Below, piece after piece: positions 16,494 to 24,201 of a stretch of 64,000 nt of DNA (its first letter is position 1; every line of letters starts with the position of its first letter). The position numbers and the translations under genes were made by a program. A model generated the notes under the pieces. It was given only the letters and a program-made list of their open reading frames with translations, did no database searches and was not told where the DNA came from. Source of the DNA: JAHHUH01 sp045123075 (GTDB lineage: Bacteria > Bacillota > Negativicutes > Acidaminococcales > Acidaminococcaceae); the NCBI GenBank assembly GCA_045123075.1, contig JBGVIJ010000016.1:1-64000 (forward strand), written 5' to 3'.

Positions 16494-18377
16494 ATGGGAT
16501 TTATTGTAGGAAAATATGATGTAATAGTTGTTGGTGCAGGTCACGCAGGCGTAGAAGCTGCTTTGGCTGCCGCTCGTATGGGTGGTAAAACTTTGCTTGC
16601 TACCTTGTCCTTGGATAATGTAGCTTTAATGCCTTGTAATCCTTCCATTGGTGGGCCTGCAAAAGGTCATCTCGTGCGCGAAATTGATGCTTTAGGCGGT
16701 CAAATGGGTTTAAGTGCGGATAAGGCTTGTATCCAAATGCGCCTCTTGAATACCGGTAAAGGTTATGCTGTTCACGCTTTGCGTGCTCAAGAAGACAAAC
16801 CTTACTACACCATGGTAATGAAGAAATTTGTTGAAAATCAACCTAATTTGGAATTGAAACAATTGATGATTGACAAACTTTTAGTTGAAAATGGCGAAGT
16901 TGTAGGCGTAGAAGCTGAAACCGGCGAAATTTTTGAAGCTAAATGCGTAATTTTGGCAACTGGTACTTATTTGCGTGCTCGTATTGTTTACGGCCAAGTA
17001 AATTATGAAAGTGGTCCCAATGGTTTGCGTAGCGCTAACAAGCTTTCCGGTTCTTTATTGGAACACGGTGTAGAATTAATGCGCTTTAAAACAGGTACTC
17101 CTGCTCGCATTGACGCACTTAGCCTTGATTACAGCAAGATGGAAGTACAAAATGGCGATGACTTCGTGCGCAACTTCTCTTTCTTAAGTGATATTAAAAC
17201 CAGGGAGCAAATTCCTTGCTGGTTAACTTATACTAATGCGGATACTCATAAAATTGTCCGTGATAATTTGCATCTTTCCGGTATGTTCAATGGTTTGGTA
17301 GAAGGCATTGGACCTCGTTACTGTCCATCCATTGAAGCAAAATTGGTGCGTTTTGCTGAAAAAGAACGTCATCAACTATTCATCGAACCGGAAGGTAGAA
17401 ATACCAATGAAATGTACGTACAAGGTATGAGTTCTGCTTTGCCTGCTCACGTACAACTGGCGTTCATGCGTACCATTCCCGGTCTGGAAAATTGTAGAAT
17501 GATGCGTGCGGGTTACGCTATCGATTACGATTGCCTTGATCCCTTGCAATTGAAACCCTCTTTGGAACATAAAGCAATCAGCGGTCTCTTTAGTGCAGGT
17601 CAATCTAACGGTACCAGTGGTTATGAAGAAGCTGCTGCCCAAGGTTTGATCGCAGGCACTAATGCCATGAACAAAATTAACGGTCGCGAACCTTTGGTAC
17701 TCCGTCGTGACGAAGCATACATTGGAGTTTTGATTGATGACCTTGTAACTAAAGGTACTAACGAACCCTATCGTATGATGACTTCCCGTGCGGAATATCG
17801 TCTCTTGCTTCGTCAAGACAATGCAGATTTGCGTTTGACTGAAAAGGGTAGAGCATTTGGTTTGGTAGATGATTATCGTTACGGTAAATTTACTGAAAAA
17901 CGTACTGCTTTGGAACGTACCATTGCAGAACTTGGCAGTATCAGCATCTCTCCGAGCGAAGAAAACAACGCAAAACTGGTAGCGATGGGCACTGTTCCCC
18001 TGCGTACCGGTGGTAACCTTTTGGAATTGTTGCGTCGTAAGGAAATTACCTATGCAAAACTGCAAGAAGCCTTCAACTTGCCTGAACTTAACGAACAAGT
18101 TGCAGAACAAGTGGAAATTCACGCAAAATATGAAGGTTACATTGAAAAACAACGCCAAGAAGTAGAACGTGCGTTGAAACTGGAAAACAAAAGAATTCCC
18201 CAAGATATTGATTATAGAGCAATTAAAGAGCTTTCCTCCGAAGCGGCAGAAAAGCTGGAAAAAGTTAAACCTACTTCCATCGGTCAAGCATCCCGTATCA
18301 GCGGCGTATCTCCTGCTGACGTGAACGTGCTGATGATTGCTTTGGAACTTAAACGTCGAAAGGAGCAAGATGAATGA
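16494..18377 (+). CDS. mnmG: tRNA uridine 5-carboxymethylaminomethyl modification enzyme MnmG (GidA)
   Basis: MnmG is the FAD-containing partner of MnmE. The N-terminus shows the FAD fold VIVVGAGHAGVEAALAAARMG and the family motif CNPSIGGPAKGHLVREIDALGG. Further signatures are TGTYLRARI and GTSGYEEAAAQGL. Length is 627 residues. The stop overlaps the rsmG start by four bases (ATGA), so the two are coupled. Confidence 0.98.
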   Translation: MGFIVGKYDVIVVGAGHAGVEAALAAARMGGKTLLATLSLDNVALMPCNPSIGGPAKGHLVREIDALGGQMGLSADKACIQMRLLNTGKGYAVHALRAQEDKPYYTMVMKKFVENQPNLELKQLMIDKLLVENGEVVGVEAETGEIFEAKCVILATGTYLRARIVYGQVNYESGPNGLRSANKLSGSLLEHGVELMRFKTGTPARIDALSLDYSKMEVQNGDDFVRNFSFLSDIKTREQIPCWLTYTNADTHKIVRDNLHLSGMFNGLVEGIGPRYCPSIEAKLVRFAEKERHQLFIEPEGRNTNEMYVQGMSSALPAHVQLAFMRTIPGLENCRMMRAGYAIDYDCLDPLQLKPSLEHKAISGLFSAGQSNGTSGYEEAAAQGLIAGTNAMNKINGREPLVLRRDEAYIGVLIDDLVTKGTNEPYRMMTSRAEYRLLLRQDNADLRLTEKGRAFGLVDDYRYGKFTEKRTALERTIAELGSISISPSEENNAKLVAMGTVPLRTGGNLLELLRRKEITYAKLQEAFNLPELNEQVAEQVEIHAKYEGYIEKQRQEVERALKLENKRIPQDIDYRAIKELSSEAAEKLEKVKPTSIGQASRISGVSPADVNVLMIALELKRRKEQDE

Positions 18378-19093
18378 CTTTTGCAGAAATTTTGGCGGAA
18401 AAAGGCAAGGAAGCAGGCTTTGAATTTACTGAGCGTCAACTGTGGCAATTTACCAGATACTACGAATTGTTGGTTGAAACTAACAAAGTAATGAACTTGA
18501 CTGCCATTACTGAGCCTGAAGAAGTTGCTGTAAAGCATTTTATTGATAGTCTTTTGGGTTATGATGAAAAATTTGCAGGTAAAAGCTTGGCTGATGTAGG
18601 TACTGGAGCAGGGTTCCCCGGTGTTCCCTTAAAAATTTATTGTCCCACTTTGAAAGTTACTTTGATAGATGCTTTGGGCAAACGCTTGAAATTCCTGCAA
18701 CAAGTAATCGACGAATTGGAATTGGAAGACATTACTTGCGTACATCTGCGTGCTGAAGATGCAGGTAGAAATAAAGCTTATCGTGAGAAATTTGACCTTG
18801 TAACCGCTAGAGCAGTAGCTCGATTGAGCGTGCTCTCTGAATATTGCCTGCCTTTAGTTAAAAAAGAAGGTATGTTTGTAGCGTTAAAAGGTAGCAAATT
18901 TGCGGAAGAAATAGAAGAAGGCAAGGCAGCTCTGAAAATCTTGGGTGGTAAACTACTGAGCGCGGAACCTGTAAAATTGCCCGGTTTAAATGATGGACGT
19001 GCAATTATCAAAATTGCCAAGACTAAAGCTACTCCTGCCCAATACCCTCGTAAGGCAGGTACCCCGGAAAAACAACCCTTGGGTAGTAAATAA
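18374..19093 (+). CDS. rsmG: 16S rRNA (guanine-N7) methyltransferase RsmG (GidB)
   Basis: RsmG methylates G527 of 16S rRNA. The SAM-binding motif I is DVGTGAGFPGVPL and the following acidic strand is VTLIDALGKR. The N-terminal region with NLTAITEPEEVAVKHFIDSL is typical. Length is 239 residues, with a basic, proline-rich C-terminal tail (KATPAQYPRKAGTPEK) that is also common in the family. Confidence 0.97.
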   Translation: MTFAEILAEKGKEAGFEFTERQLWQFTRYYELLVETNKVMNLTAITEPEEVAVKHFIDSLLGYDEKFAGKSLADVGTGAGFPGVPLKIYCPTLKVTLIDALGKRLKFLQQVIDELELEDITCVHLRAEDAGRNKAYREKFDLVTARAVARLSVLSEYCLPLVKKEGMFVALKGSKFAEEIEEGKAALKILGGKLLSAEPVKLPGLNDGRAIIKIAKTKATPAQYPRKAGTPEKQPLGSK

Positions 19094-19105
19094 TGGAGGA
19101 TGTTT

Positions 19106-19963
19106 ATGTTTGTTGATGATGGATTTTCTGTTTTAGATACTTGTGGCATTATGGCGCAAGGTTCTAATAAAGCACAAGAGGTACAAGTTGAAAAAGTAGA
19201 TATTAATAAAATTGTACCTAACCCGTACCAACCCCGTAAAACTTTTGATGATGAAAGCTTGGCAGATCTTTCTGCTTCCATTGCCCAATATGGTGTGTTG
19301 CAACCGCTGTTGGTAGCTCCTGCTGAAAATGGTGATTATATGCTTATTGCAGGTGAACGTCGTTTGCGTGCCTCCAAAATGGCAGAGCTAAAAGAGGTTC
19401 CTGTTATCATAAGTCATTATACTTCCCAACAAATTGCGGAAATCGCCCTCATTGAAAACTTGCAACGTGAAGATTTGCACTTCCTTGAAGAAGCAGAAGG
19501 CTATGAGCAATTGATGGAACAATTCCACCTTACTCAAGAAGCAATGGCAGCAAGAGTTGGTAAAAAGCAATCCACCATTGCTAACAAACTGCGTTTGCTG
19601 AAATTGAGTGTTAATATTCGTACTGAATTGCGTGCGGCAGGTTTGACTGAACGCCATGCTCGTGCACTCTTGAAAGTTAAAGATGAAGCTCAACAAGCGG
19701 AAGTTTTAGCTGTAGTAGTGAAGAATGGTTACAATGTACGCCAAACAGAGCAATACATCGAAAAACTTTTGGAAGTAAAACAACCTGAAAAGAAAAAACG
19801 TCTTGTTATCGTTAATGATGTGCGTATTTACCTCAATAGCATTAAGCAAGTTGTAGATACCATTAAAGTTGCAGGCATTCCTTGTGAAATGGAGCAAGAG
19901 TTTGATGGGGATGAGGTTGTGATTAGCCTCCGTATTAAAAATCAAAAGAAAGCAAAAGCGTAA
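19106..19963 (+). CDS. noc: nucleoid occlusion protein Noc (ParB paralogue)
   Basis: This 285-residue ParB-family protein has the N-terminal CTPase box (NPYQPRKTF, GERRLRASKM, ENLQRED) and a helix-turn-helix. The DNA-recognition segments read KKQSTIANKLRLLKL and TERHARALL. Glutamine, lysine and arginine at these places match B. subtilis Noc, whereas the second paralogue at 24.2 kb has GRSRTAVAN and LSMGQAK like Spo0J. It also lacks the GLGKGLG motif that contacts ParA. It is therefore called Noc, which blocks division over the chromosome after binding NBS sites. The second ATG (19106) is preferred because GGAGG directly abuts the first. Confidence 0.88.
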   Translation: MFVDDGFSVLDTCGIMAQGSNKAQEVQVEKVDINKIVPNPYQPRKTFDDESLADLSASIAQYGVLQPLLVAPAENGDYMLIAGERRLRASKMAELKEVPVIISHYTSQQIAEIALIENLQREDLHFLEEAEGYEQLMEQFHLTQEAMAARVGKKQSTIANKLRLLKLSVNIRTELRAAGLTERHARALLKVKDEAQQAEVLAVVVKNGYNVRQTEQYIEKLLEVKQPEKKKRLVIVNDVRIYLNSIKQVVDTIKVAGIPCEMEQEFDGDEVVISLRIKNQKKAKA

Positions 19964-19995
19964 TAAGCACTTCTGACGCTTTTGGGTTAGTTTAT

Positions 19996-20034
19996 AAACT
20001 TCAATGTTTTAAAAGGCATTGGAGTTTTATTTTT
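19996..20034 (+). terminator. terminator after noc
   Basis: The stem AAACTTCAATG with CATTGGAGTTT (19996-20006 and 20017-20027, one wobble pair) is followed by TATTTTT. Confidence 0.75.
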
Positions 20035-20041
20035 AAAAAAT

Positions 20042-20123
20042 TGAAAGTTTTATATAGTGAACTAACAAAAGTGTTCAAAAATGAAAAGTTTTTATAGTTG
20101 AATATATAAAACTTTGTGATTCA
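20042..20123. repeat. direct and inverted repeats upstream of the YefM-YoeB cassette
   Basis: Two near-identical direct copies (20042-20061 and 20082-20102, core GAAAGTTTTxTATAGT) are followed by a related inverted copy (20103-20123). They lie between the noc terminator and the TA promoter and could be operators or an insertion scar. Confidence 0.55.
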
Positions 20124-20157
20124 TTGACTTCATGTGCAATATACTGTACAATATATT
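20124..20157 (+). promoter_or_regulatory. yefM-yoeB promoter with TGTACA operator
   Basis: TTGACT (20124-20129) and TACAAT (20147-20152) are spaced by 17 bases. An imperfect palindrome centred on TGTACA (20145-20150), roughly 20138-20157, overlaps the -10 element. TGTACA is the core hexamer reported for YefM operators, so autorepression by YefM-YoeB is likely. Confidence 0.7.
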
Positions 20158-20179
20158 TGACAACAAAAGGAGGTCAAAT

Positions 20180-20422
20180 ATGTTAGCAGTAAATTATTCT
20201 ACATTAAGAAACAATTTGAAAGATTATTGTGACCAAGCAACTGATAATAAAACTGTAATTGTTACTCGTAAAGAAGAAAAGAATGTTGTCATTATAAGTT
20301 TAGAAAATTATAATCACTTAGTGCGTTCTGCTCGAAATGCTGAATATCTTGCAAAATTGGATCGTGGTTTTGAACAAATTAAAGCAGGAAATCTTCGTCA
20401 ACATGATTTGATAGAGGATTAA
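20180..20422 (+). CDS. yefM: antitoxin YefM (Phd/YefM family)
   Basis: The 80-residue protein has the Phd/YefM fold signature: VNYSTLRNNLKDYCDQA, then VIVTRKEEKNVVIISLENYNHL. The N-terminal half dimerises and binds DNA and the C-terminal tail wraps the toxin. The ATG at 20180 follows AAAGGAGGTCAAAT, and a longer upstream frame has no ribosome site. The toxin gene starts four bases downstream. Confidence 0.94.
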   Translation: MLAVNYSTLRNNLKDYCDQATDNKTVIVTRKEEKNVVIISLENYNHLVRSARNAEYLAKLDRGFEQIKAGNLRQHDLIED

Positions 20423-20425
20423 TGT

Positions 20426-20686
20426 ATGGATAAACTGTGGACTGATGATGGTTGGGCAGATTATATTTATTGGCAGACTCAAGATAAAAAGACACTCAAA
20501 AAAATCAATGAGCTTATAAAAGATATCGAGCGTAATGGACCTTTAGAGGGTATTGGTAAACCTGAACAGTTACGCTATAGAGAAGCTTTTAGTAGACGAA
20601 TAGATAATACTAATCGCCTTGTGTATGTTGTTAATGAAAATCAGCAGTTGGTTATCTTGTCTTGTCGTGGTCATTACGAAGATTAA
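20426..20686 (+). CDS. yoeB: toxin YoeB (Txe/YoeB family endoribonuclease)
   Basis: YoeB is a ribosome-dependent mRNA interferase. The 86-residue protein retains the catalytic residues of the family: E47 (GKPEQLR), R64 (NTNRLVY) and the C-terminal H83-Y84 (CRGHYED). It forms an operon with yefM under the operator-overlapped promoter. The transcript probably ends at the hairpin that also contains a parS site. The toxin looks intact. Confidence 0.94.
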   Translation: MDKLWTDDGWADYIYWQTQDKKTLKKINELIKDIERNGPLEGIGKPEQLRYREAFSRRIDNTNRLVYVVNENQQLVILSCRGHYED

Positions 20687-20722
20687 CTAGAATAGAAAAG
20701 GTAATAATGTAAAACAAAAGTC

Positions 20723-20765
20723 AAAAAGACAGAATGTTTCACGTGAAACATTCTGTCTTTTTCTT
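20723..20765 (+). other. parS: parS site within a terminator-like palindrome
   Basis: The 16-base palindrome TGTTTCACGTGAAACA at 20735-20750 is identical to the consensus parS bound by ParB/Spo0J. It is the centre of a perfect 40-base palindrome (20723-20762) whose downstream arm ends in TTTTT, so the element could also terminate yoeB transcription. Confidence 0.95.
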
Positions 20766-20804
20766 ATGCATTGTAGTTAAGAAACCGGTGCTGGTATGGA
20801 AATA

Positions 20805-20833
20805 TTGAAATAGAAGATTTGTTGTGGTATAAT
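20805..20833 (+). promoter_or_regulatory. promoter of the nucleotidyltransferase gene
   Basis: TTGAAA (20805-20810) and TATAAT (20828-20833) are spaced by 17 bases. Confidence 0.8.
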
Positions 20834-20865
20834 CTAAGTATCAGTTACAAGAAGAGGAGATTATT

Positions 20866-21360
20866 ATGATAACTTTAATAGATGCTTGCGAAATAATTAA
20901 GATAGCTGAAGATAATAATCTTAAATTATATATTGATGGTGGTTGGGGAGTAGATGCTTTACTTAGCGAGGTAACAAGGAGTCATAATGATATTGATTTA
21001 TTTTTAGAAAAAGTAGAGTACCATAAATTCATTGCTTTGATTAGGGATAAAGGGTTTTCTGAAAAGGTAATGGAGTATACTACGAACGATCATACTGTAT
21101 GGGTTGATAAAGCAGGTAGAATAATTGATTTACATTGTTTTGAAATAATAAATGATGTTCTAATAAGATATGATGGGGAAGTATATCCGTTGAAAATTTT
21201 CAGTGGTGTTGGAAAAATTGGGAACTACGATGTTGCGTGTATTGAACCAGTAAGCCAAGTAGTTTTTCATTTAGGTTATGAATTTGAAGAAAATGATAGA
21301 CATGATGTTTTATTGATTTGTAAGAAGTTTGGCATACCTATACCTGAACAATATAAATAA
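20866..21360 (+). CDS. lincosamide-nucleotidyltransferase-like protein (LnuA/ANT fold)
   Basis: The 164-residue protein is a small nucleotidyltransferase. The core LYIDGGWGVDALL with TRSHNDIDLFLE matches the metal-binding GW...DxD region of the LnuA/LinA and ANT families, which adenylylate antibiotics. The later HLGYEFEENDRHDVLLI is similar to the matching block in LnuA, and overall length is the same as LnuA. Whether it inactivates lincosamides is unknown, because relatives with other substrates share these motifs. It has its own strong promoter and GAGGAG ribosome site, and lies in the accessory cassette between noc and parA. Confidence 0.75.
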   Translation: MITLIDACEIIKIAEDNNLKLYIDGGWGVDALLSEVTRSHNDIDLFLEKVEYHKFIALIRDKGFSEKVMEYTTNDHTVWVDKAGRIIDLHCFEIINDVLIRYDGEVYPLKIFSGVGKIGNYDVACIEPVSQVVFHLGYEFEENDRHDVLLICKKFGIPIPEQYK

Positions 21361-21455
21361 AAGCTGAAAATAACCACTTCACAATAAATAAACATATTAT
21401 AGGGTATTTTATTTAAGAATGTTATATTAGGAATAATTGTGGTAATCAAGAACTA

Positions 21456-21490
21456 AAGGCGATGCTCATTCGAGCATCGCCTTGTTTAAT
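21456..21490. terminator. terminator between convergent genes
   Basis: A perfect twelve-base stem (21456-21467 with 21472-21483) and a four-base loop lie between the nucleotidyltransferase and fic stops. The plus-strand side is followed by GTTTAATTTTT. Confidence 0.85.
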
Positions 21491-22478
21491 TTTTAATATA
21501 CCTCTGATTTTTGCTATTGGGCTTATCTGGAATTGACATACGAATTAGATTAGATTCTATTGCAGGTCGTAGATAATTTCTACGGAACCCATCTCTAGAT
21601 TTTAGTTCAAGTTTTTCCATCAGTTCATTACTTGAATACGGAGTATCGTATTCCATTATCTCTAGAAGCTTTCTGATATGGATAGCTGTATCGTTATTAT
21701 TTTCATTAACTTGTTGGATTACTTCATCAAGTATTTTATTTATTTGAGAAAGCATAAATTCTATGAAGATAGTAGATTCACCAGCAGAATGACATTTGGA
21801 AATAGCAGTGTAGTATTCATCTTGGAATTTTTCGATTTGGCTTTCTATGGGAATATATTTAAAGATAGGTTTCCATTTGGAAAGAATAGCAGTGTGCCAT
21901 AAACGAGCCATTCTGCCGTTGCCATTAGTGAATGGGTGTATAAAGACAAATTCATAATGGAAGATGCTACTTAAAATTAAAGGATGGATAGCTTCTTTAT
22001 CAGAGTTCATCCACTCGAACAGCATTATCATTAAATCCTGAACGAGTCTGCCGGGAGGAGCAATGAAAATGCATTTATCATTATGAAATACTCCTTCATC
22101 TCCTGTGCGAAAAGCTCCTGCTTCTAATTCAAGATATTTTGTCATAATCCCGTGATAGAATTTTAAATCATTTATATCATACGGATTAATTTCAGAAAGC
22201 TTTTCATAGCAGGCGTAAGCATTTTTAACTTCAATAATTTCTTTTTGTTCGCCAAGAACTATTTTACCGTTGATGACATCTCTAACTTGACCTAGAGAAA
22301 GGGAGTTAGCTTCAATTTTTAAAGACCCATGTATAGATTTAATTTGATTGTTCTTTCTAAGGTGCGGTTTAGTCTCTAAATTACTAGTTGCTGTGATTTG
22401 ACCAAGTCTTTCAGAAATGGAGGATACAAGGGTTAATATTTCATTTGTTATGGTAAAAGGCGGTTTATAGGATTCCAT
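21486..22478 (-). CDS. Fic family protein (predicted AMPylator) with C-terminal winged helix
   Basis: Fic proteins transfer AMP or other nucleotide moieties to hydroxyl side chains. The full active-site motif HPFTNGNGR is present (H181 to R189). An upstream SLKIEAN (residues 52-58) corresponds to the inhibitory S-x3-E helix of N-terminally autoinhibited Fic proteins, with alanine where glycine is usual. The C-terminal 80 residues (YSSNELMEKLELKSRDGFRRNYLRPAIESNLI) resemble a winged helix. The length of 330 residues is typical for standalone Fic proteins. It is on the opposite strand to its neighbours. The target is unknown. Confidence 0.9.
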   Translation of the reverse strand: MESYKPPFTITNEILTLVSSISERLGQITATSNLETKPHLRKNNQIKSIHGSLKIEANSLSLGQVRDVINGKIVLGEQKEIIEVKNAYACYEKLSEINPYDINDLKFYHGIMTKYLELEAGAFRTGDEGVFHNDKCIFIAPPGRLVQDLMIMLFEWMNSDKEAIHPLILSSIFHYEFVFIHPFTNGNGRMARLWHTAILSKWKPIFKYIPIESQIEKFQDEYYTAISKCHSAGESTIFIEFMLSQINKILDEVIQQVNENNNDTAIHIRKLLEIMEYDTPYSSNELMEKLELKSRDGFRRNYLRPAIESNLIRMSIPDKPNSKNQRYIKN

Positions 22479-22492
22479 AAATAATTACCTCA

Positions 22493-22528
22493 TCTTGCAC
22501 ACTTTCTTGCACACTTTCTTGCACACTT
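22493..22528. repeat. three perfect 12-base tandem repeats in the fic leader
   Basis: The unit TCTTGCACACTT occurs three times without change at 22493-22504, 22505-22516 and 22517-22528. The array sits between the fic -10 element and its ribosome site. Confidence 0.95.
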
Positions 22529-22530
22529 AC

Positions 22531-22558
22531 ATTATACAACAACAATCAGTAATTTCAA
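22531..22558 (-). promoter_or_regulatory. fic promoter
   Basis: On the minus strand TTGAAA (22553-22558) and TATAAT (22531-22536) are spaced by 16 bases, immediately upstream of the tandem repeats. Confidence 0.7.
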
Positions 22559-22758
22559 GGATAGTATAAATTTCAAATCTATCTCAAAGAAATTCTCCAA
22601 CAAACAATCCCCATAATCAACAGCTTATTCACAACTGCTTGTGGAAGTGTATAAAAGAACATACTATATAATGGAAGAAAGTTGTAAAATTAGTATTGGT
22701 CTTTGTAGTGTGTTATAATTTTTTTGATAGTAGTTTAAGGTAAAAGAGGGAAGAAGAG

Positions 22759-23262
22759 ATGAAACTTTTAAAGCTTATAATTCTAATATTAGCGATTGCA
22801 ATTAACATTGCTGGTTGTAAAAACGCAGAGGTAAATGAACCAGTCGCTGCCGTTGTAGGCAAGGTCGTTAAAGTTGTAGATGGGGACACCTTGCACATTT
22901 ACAACAATAAGGAAACCTACAAAATTCGTTTGTCAGGAATTGATGCTCCAGAAAGTGGACAAGCTTATGGTAAACGTGCCAAAGAGCATTTAGCTTCTCT
23001 TGTTGCTGGCAAGCAGGTAATCGCTATTGTGGAAAGCAAGGATAGATATGGTCGTTACGTTGCTAACGTGAAAGTGCAAAGTAAAGATGTGTGCGCAGAG
23101 ATGTTAAGTGCAGGTTACGCATGGCATTACAAACAATACGATAATAATAAATATTATGATGAGCTGCAGCGTGAAGCGAAGAAAGCAAAACGTGGCTTAT
23201 GGGTTGATAAAAAACCGCAAGCTCCGTGGGACTATCGCAAAGAACAAAGAACAGGACAATAA
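22759..23262 (+). CDS. secreted lipoprotein thermonuclease (SNase family)
   Basis: The first 20 residues form a lipoprotein signal peptide ending in a lipobox (INIAGC), so the protein should be anchored outside the cytoplasmic membrane. The remainder is a staphylococcal-nuclease fold with the calcium and catalytic residues in place: VDGDTLH (Asp), IRLSGIDAPES (Arg and acidic), and SKDRYGRYVANV (second Arg). It should cleave DNA and RNA. It is a single gene within the accessory cassette, 60-90 bases downstream of a TATAAT-like element and just before the second parS. Confidence 0.92.
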   Translation: MKLLKLIILILAIAINIAGCKNAEVNEPVAAVVGKVVKVVDGDTLHIYNNKETYKIRLSGIDAPESGQAYGKRAKEHLASLVAGKQVIAIVESKDRYGRYVANVKVQSKDVCAEMLSAGYAWHYKQYDNNKYYDELQREAKKAKRGLWVDKKPQAPWDYRKEQRTGQ

Positions 23263-23274
23263 TGTCGAAAAGTC

Positions 23275-23305
23275 AAAATGTTTCACGTGAAACATTTTAG
23301 GTTTT
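23275..23305 (+). other. parS: second parS site, upstream of parA
   Basis: TGTTTCACGTGAAACA at 23279-23294 is a perfect parS. The palindrome extends to 23275-23298 and, with mismatches, to outer CGAAAA/TTTTTCG arms, so it again resembles a terminator hairpin after the nuclease gene. It is 146 bases before parA. Confidence 0.95.
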
Positions 23306-23439
23306 TCGGGCAAATTTTAGTATTAGAAAAAGGCAAGATGTGTTAAAATAAAACCACTGAATTATAAAGAATTACTTCTGATTGAGCAAATAGTAGAAGA
23401 AAGTTTAGAGAAGAAAGACTAAAGAACGAGGTGAATTTT

Positions 23440-24201
23440 GTGGTAAAGGTAATTGCTATTGCGAACCAAAAGGGTGGGGTAGGCAAGACTACTACTGCTG
23501 TAAACTTGGCTGCGTGCTTGGCAAAACAAGGACGCAAAGTACTTTTGATTGATAGTGACCCTCAAGGTAACGCTACCAGCGGTTTAGGTTTTGACAAACG
23601 CGACATTAAAAAATGCGTATATGATACTTTGATTAACGATATTCCGATGGCAGAAGTTTTGAAGCACACTGCTTATGAATATTTGGATATCATTCCTGCT
23701 ACCATTCAACTGGCAGGTGCAGAAATCGAGCTTGTTTCTTTGATGAATCGCGAAGGTAGATTAAAAAATGCTTTGGAACGTGTAAAACACGATTACGATT
23801 ATGTGATTATTGACTGCCCGCCGTCTTTGGGCTTGTTGACCATCAATGCATTGACTGCGGCAAGCAGTGTTATGATTCCGGTACAATGTGAGTTCTACGC
23901 ATTGGAAGGTATTACCATGTTGATGAATACCATCCAATTGGTACAACGCAACTTGAACCCTGCGTTGAAACTGGAAGGCGTTGTTATGACTATGTTCGAC
24001 AGCCGTACCAATTTAGCACAAGATGTAGTAGAAGAAGTTAAAAAATATTTTAAAACTAAAATGTATAAAACCATCGTACCCCGTAACGTGCGTTTGAGCG
24101 AAGCTCCGTCCCACGGTATGCCTGTTATCGACTATGATAGTAAGTCCAAAGGTGCGCAGGTTTATATGGAACTGGCACAAGAGGTGATTGACGATGAGTA
24201 A
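23440..24201 (+). CDS. parA: chromosome partitioning ATPase ParA/Soj
   Basis: ParA binds the nucleoid in its ATP form and works with ParB at parS in origin segregation. The 253-residue protein begins with the deviant Walker A motif ANQKGGVGKTTTAVNLA, followed by LLIDSDPQGNATSGLG and VIIDCPPSLG. I chose the GTG at 23440, seven bases after GAGGTG; an in-frame GTG nine bases upstream overlaps that ribosome site. It overlaps parB by eight bases. Confidence 0.97.
   Translation: MVKVIAIANQKGGVGKTTTAVNLAACLAKQGRKVLLIDSDPQGNATSGLGFDKRDIKKCVYDTLINDIPMAEVLKHTAYEYLDIIPATIQLAGAEIELVSLMNREGRLKNALERVKHDYDYVIIDCPPSLGLLTINALTAASSVMIPVQCEFYALEGITMLMNTIQLVQRNLNPALKLEGVVMTMFDSRTNLAQDVVEEVKKYFKTKMYKTIVPRNVRLSEAPSHGMPVIDYDSKSKGAQVYMELAQEVIDDE

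Noticed and set aside
17376..18368. 330-codon open frame antisense to mnmG
   Set aside because: Shadow of mnmG with no recognisable domain or start signal.
22493..22528. Short tandem repeats considered as a CRISPR remnant
   Set aside because: The units are 12 bases and contiguous with no spacers, and no cas gene is present.
22625..22633. TTATTCACA considered as an extra DnaA box
   Set aside because: It is a single one-mismatch match in AT-rich spacer DNA 10 kb from the origin cluster, so it is likely chance.
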